A DNA stretch of 40,475 nt from an uncultured Candidatus Melainabacteria bacterium. GTDB lineage: Bacteria; Cyanobacteriota; Vampirovibrionia; Gastranaerophilales; Gastranaerophilaceae. The position numbers and the translations under genes were made by a program. The notes beneath the pieces were generated by a model, which was given only the letters and a program-made list of their open reading frames with translations, did no database searches and had not been told where the DNA came from. Positions 39,759 through 40,475 of the stretch are shown here, piece by piece. The DNA lies in assembly GCA_934692295.1 (NCBI GenBank), contig CAKUTL010000011.1, forward strand, positions 1 through 40,475, in the 5' to 3' direction. Within the stretch, counting starts at the first letter, position 1; the number at the start of each line of letters is the position of its first letter.

Positions 39759-40463
39759 TTATTCTTCAACAGGGATGATTAATTCTTGACCAATGTTGAT
39801 ACGGTCAAGAGAAGTTAAATTGTTTGCCTTCATCACTTTTTCAGCTCTTTCAGGAGTGTATGCCCCAAAATAGTGTTTGATGATACCTTCGCCTGTGTCG
39901 CCATTTTTAACAACGTATTTTTTTACATTTTGAAGGTTTACTTCTTGTGTTTTATTTGAATCTTTTGTATTTGTTTCGTTTTGTGCAATCGGAGCTTGAG
40001 TTTCTTCTTCTGTTGGAACTGAAACTTTGTTAGAGGCAGTGTTTTCTGCAACATCTGTTTGTTCTTCTAAAGTTGGTTCGGTTGCTTTTTTTGCAAAAAT
40101 GTTCAATTTTTCAAGGTTGAACATTGGTTTTTTAGGTAAATTTATATTTTCTGCAGTAATGTTTGACTTTGCTACAAAAGTTCCAAGACAAGCAAGAACC
40201 ACTAATGTAACTACAACTCCGGATACAAAACCCATTGAAATATATGCCATTGGAGAATTTGTATTGAATTGAGTTGATTTGAAAGTTTGCCATAACAAAT
40301 CAATTTCTTGCGCTTTGTTTTCGATTGAATCTGTCGGAGTTTTTTCTTCTTCCTCCGGTCTTACGTATTCACTAGGAATTCCATCATTTTCTTTTGACAA
40401 ATTTTCAATAACTTCCATTGTTTCTCTTGATAGAGTTGATCTTCTTATTGTCGAACTTTTCAT
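39759..40463 (-). CDS. Single-pass membrane protein with C-terminal LysM domain
   Basis: The ATG at 40463 (MKSSTIRRSTLSRETMEVIE) is preferred; the GTG at 40475 is part of its ribosome binding site GAGG. 234 residues: a cytosolic acidic N-terminus (~1-72), one membrane helix (YISMGFVSGVVVTLVVLACL, ~74-97), a Thr/Glu/Asn-rich linker and a C-terminal LysM domain (YVVKNGDTGEGIIKHYFG to LDRINIGQELIIP). LysM binds N-acetylglucosamine glycans, so it probably tethers the inner membrane to peptidoglycan. It lies 29 bases before the GH13 gene on the same strand and may be co-transcribed. Confidence 0.88.
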   Translation of the reverse strand: MKSSTIRRSTLSRETMEVIENLSKENDGIPSEYVRPEEEEKTPTDSIENKAQEIDLLWQTFKSTQFNTNSPMAYISMGFVSGVVVTLVVLACLGTFVAKSNITAENINLPKKPMFNLEKLNIFAKKATEPTLEEQTDVAENTASNKVSVPTEEETQAPIAQNETNTKDSNKTQEVNLQNVKKYVVKNGDTGEGIIKHYFGAYTPERAEKVMKANNLTSLDRINIGQELIIPVEE

Positions 40464-40475
40464 TAAATACCTCAC

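Noticed and set aside
40464..40475. LysM protein start at the GTG at 40475
   Set aside because: The GTG overlaps GAGG, which serves as ribosome binding site for the ATG at 40463.

Overview
The window reads as chromosomal DNA from an AT-rich, Gram-negative-type bacterium, most likely a gut-associated non-photosynthetic cyanobacterial relative (Vampirovibrionia / 'Melainabacteria', order Gastranaerophilales). This placement is inferred from the gene set, not from a phylogenetic marker search. It rests on an SLH-domain surface protein, a TolC/MacA-type efflux system implying an outer membrane, a full MinCDE set, AT-rich codon use, many small proteins starting MAIS... or carrying an N-terminal P-x-F-G/Q motif, and several orphan prepilin-like genes with the signal FTLAEVLITLGIIGVVAA.

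Layout. 1-3.8 kb: the 3' part of an SLH protein, a frameshifted XRE regulator, and three unrecognised small proteins. 3.9-9.1 kb (minus strand): fusA, two related P-x-F-G proteins, an SDR oxidoreductase, secG and a Nudix/winged-helix regulator. 9.2-12.5 kb: a secreted-type glucosaminidase, then minC-minD-minE with unusually acidic extensions. 12.6-13.3 kb: prepilin 1. 13.3-18.3 kb (minus): a PQ-loop-like membrane protein, ribH-murQ-gpsA-ricT (probable operon), and a thioredoxin-ccdA pair. 18.3-18.9 kb: an intergenic region rich in repeats. 18.9-26.0 kb: a six-gene TolC-MacA-DUF3137-DUF3137-ABC ATPase-MacB permease operon. 26.0-26.5 kb: a cluster of dispersed palindromic repeats. 26.5-30.0 kb: prepilins 2 and 3 around a GlcF-like Fe-S protein. 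30.0-32.0 kb: proC divergent from rpmH-rnpA-unknown. 32.0-33.8 kb: XRE regulator divergent from prepilin 4, then two small proteins. 33.9-37.1 kb: a sugar aminotransferase and ftsH. 37.2-40.5 kb: prepilin 5 divergent from another XRE regulator, a secreted GH13 protein and a LysM membrane protein.

Most notable: three of the five prepilin-like genes (start codons at 12633, 26463 and 28911) have a homopolymeric G tract of 10, 10 and 9 bases between a well-placed start codon and the prepilin signal. In all three the tract length given here puts the start codon out of frame with the pilin. One base fewer (loci 1 and 2) or one more (locus 3) would join them. In loci 1 and 2 no alternative start codon lies upstream of the signal in the pilin frame. 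This is the layout of phase-variable contingency loci and suggests a switchable minor-pilin or surface-display system. The other two prepilins lack the G tract and instead lie divergent from small XRE regulators. All five share an F/Y-x-D-x-N-G-x-x-x-P-N-x-x-G-x-D motif. Read-level tract-length variation is the decisive test and cannot be done from this sequence alone.
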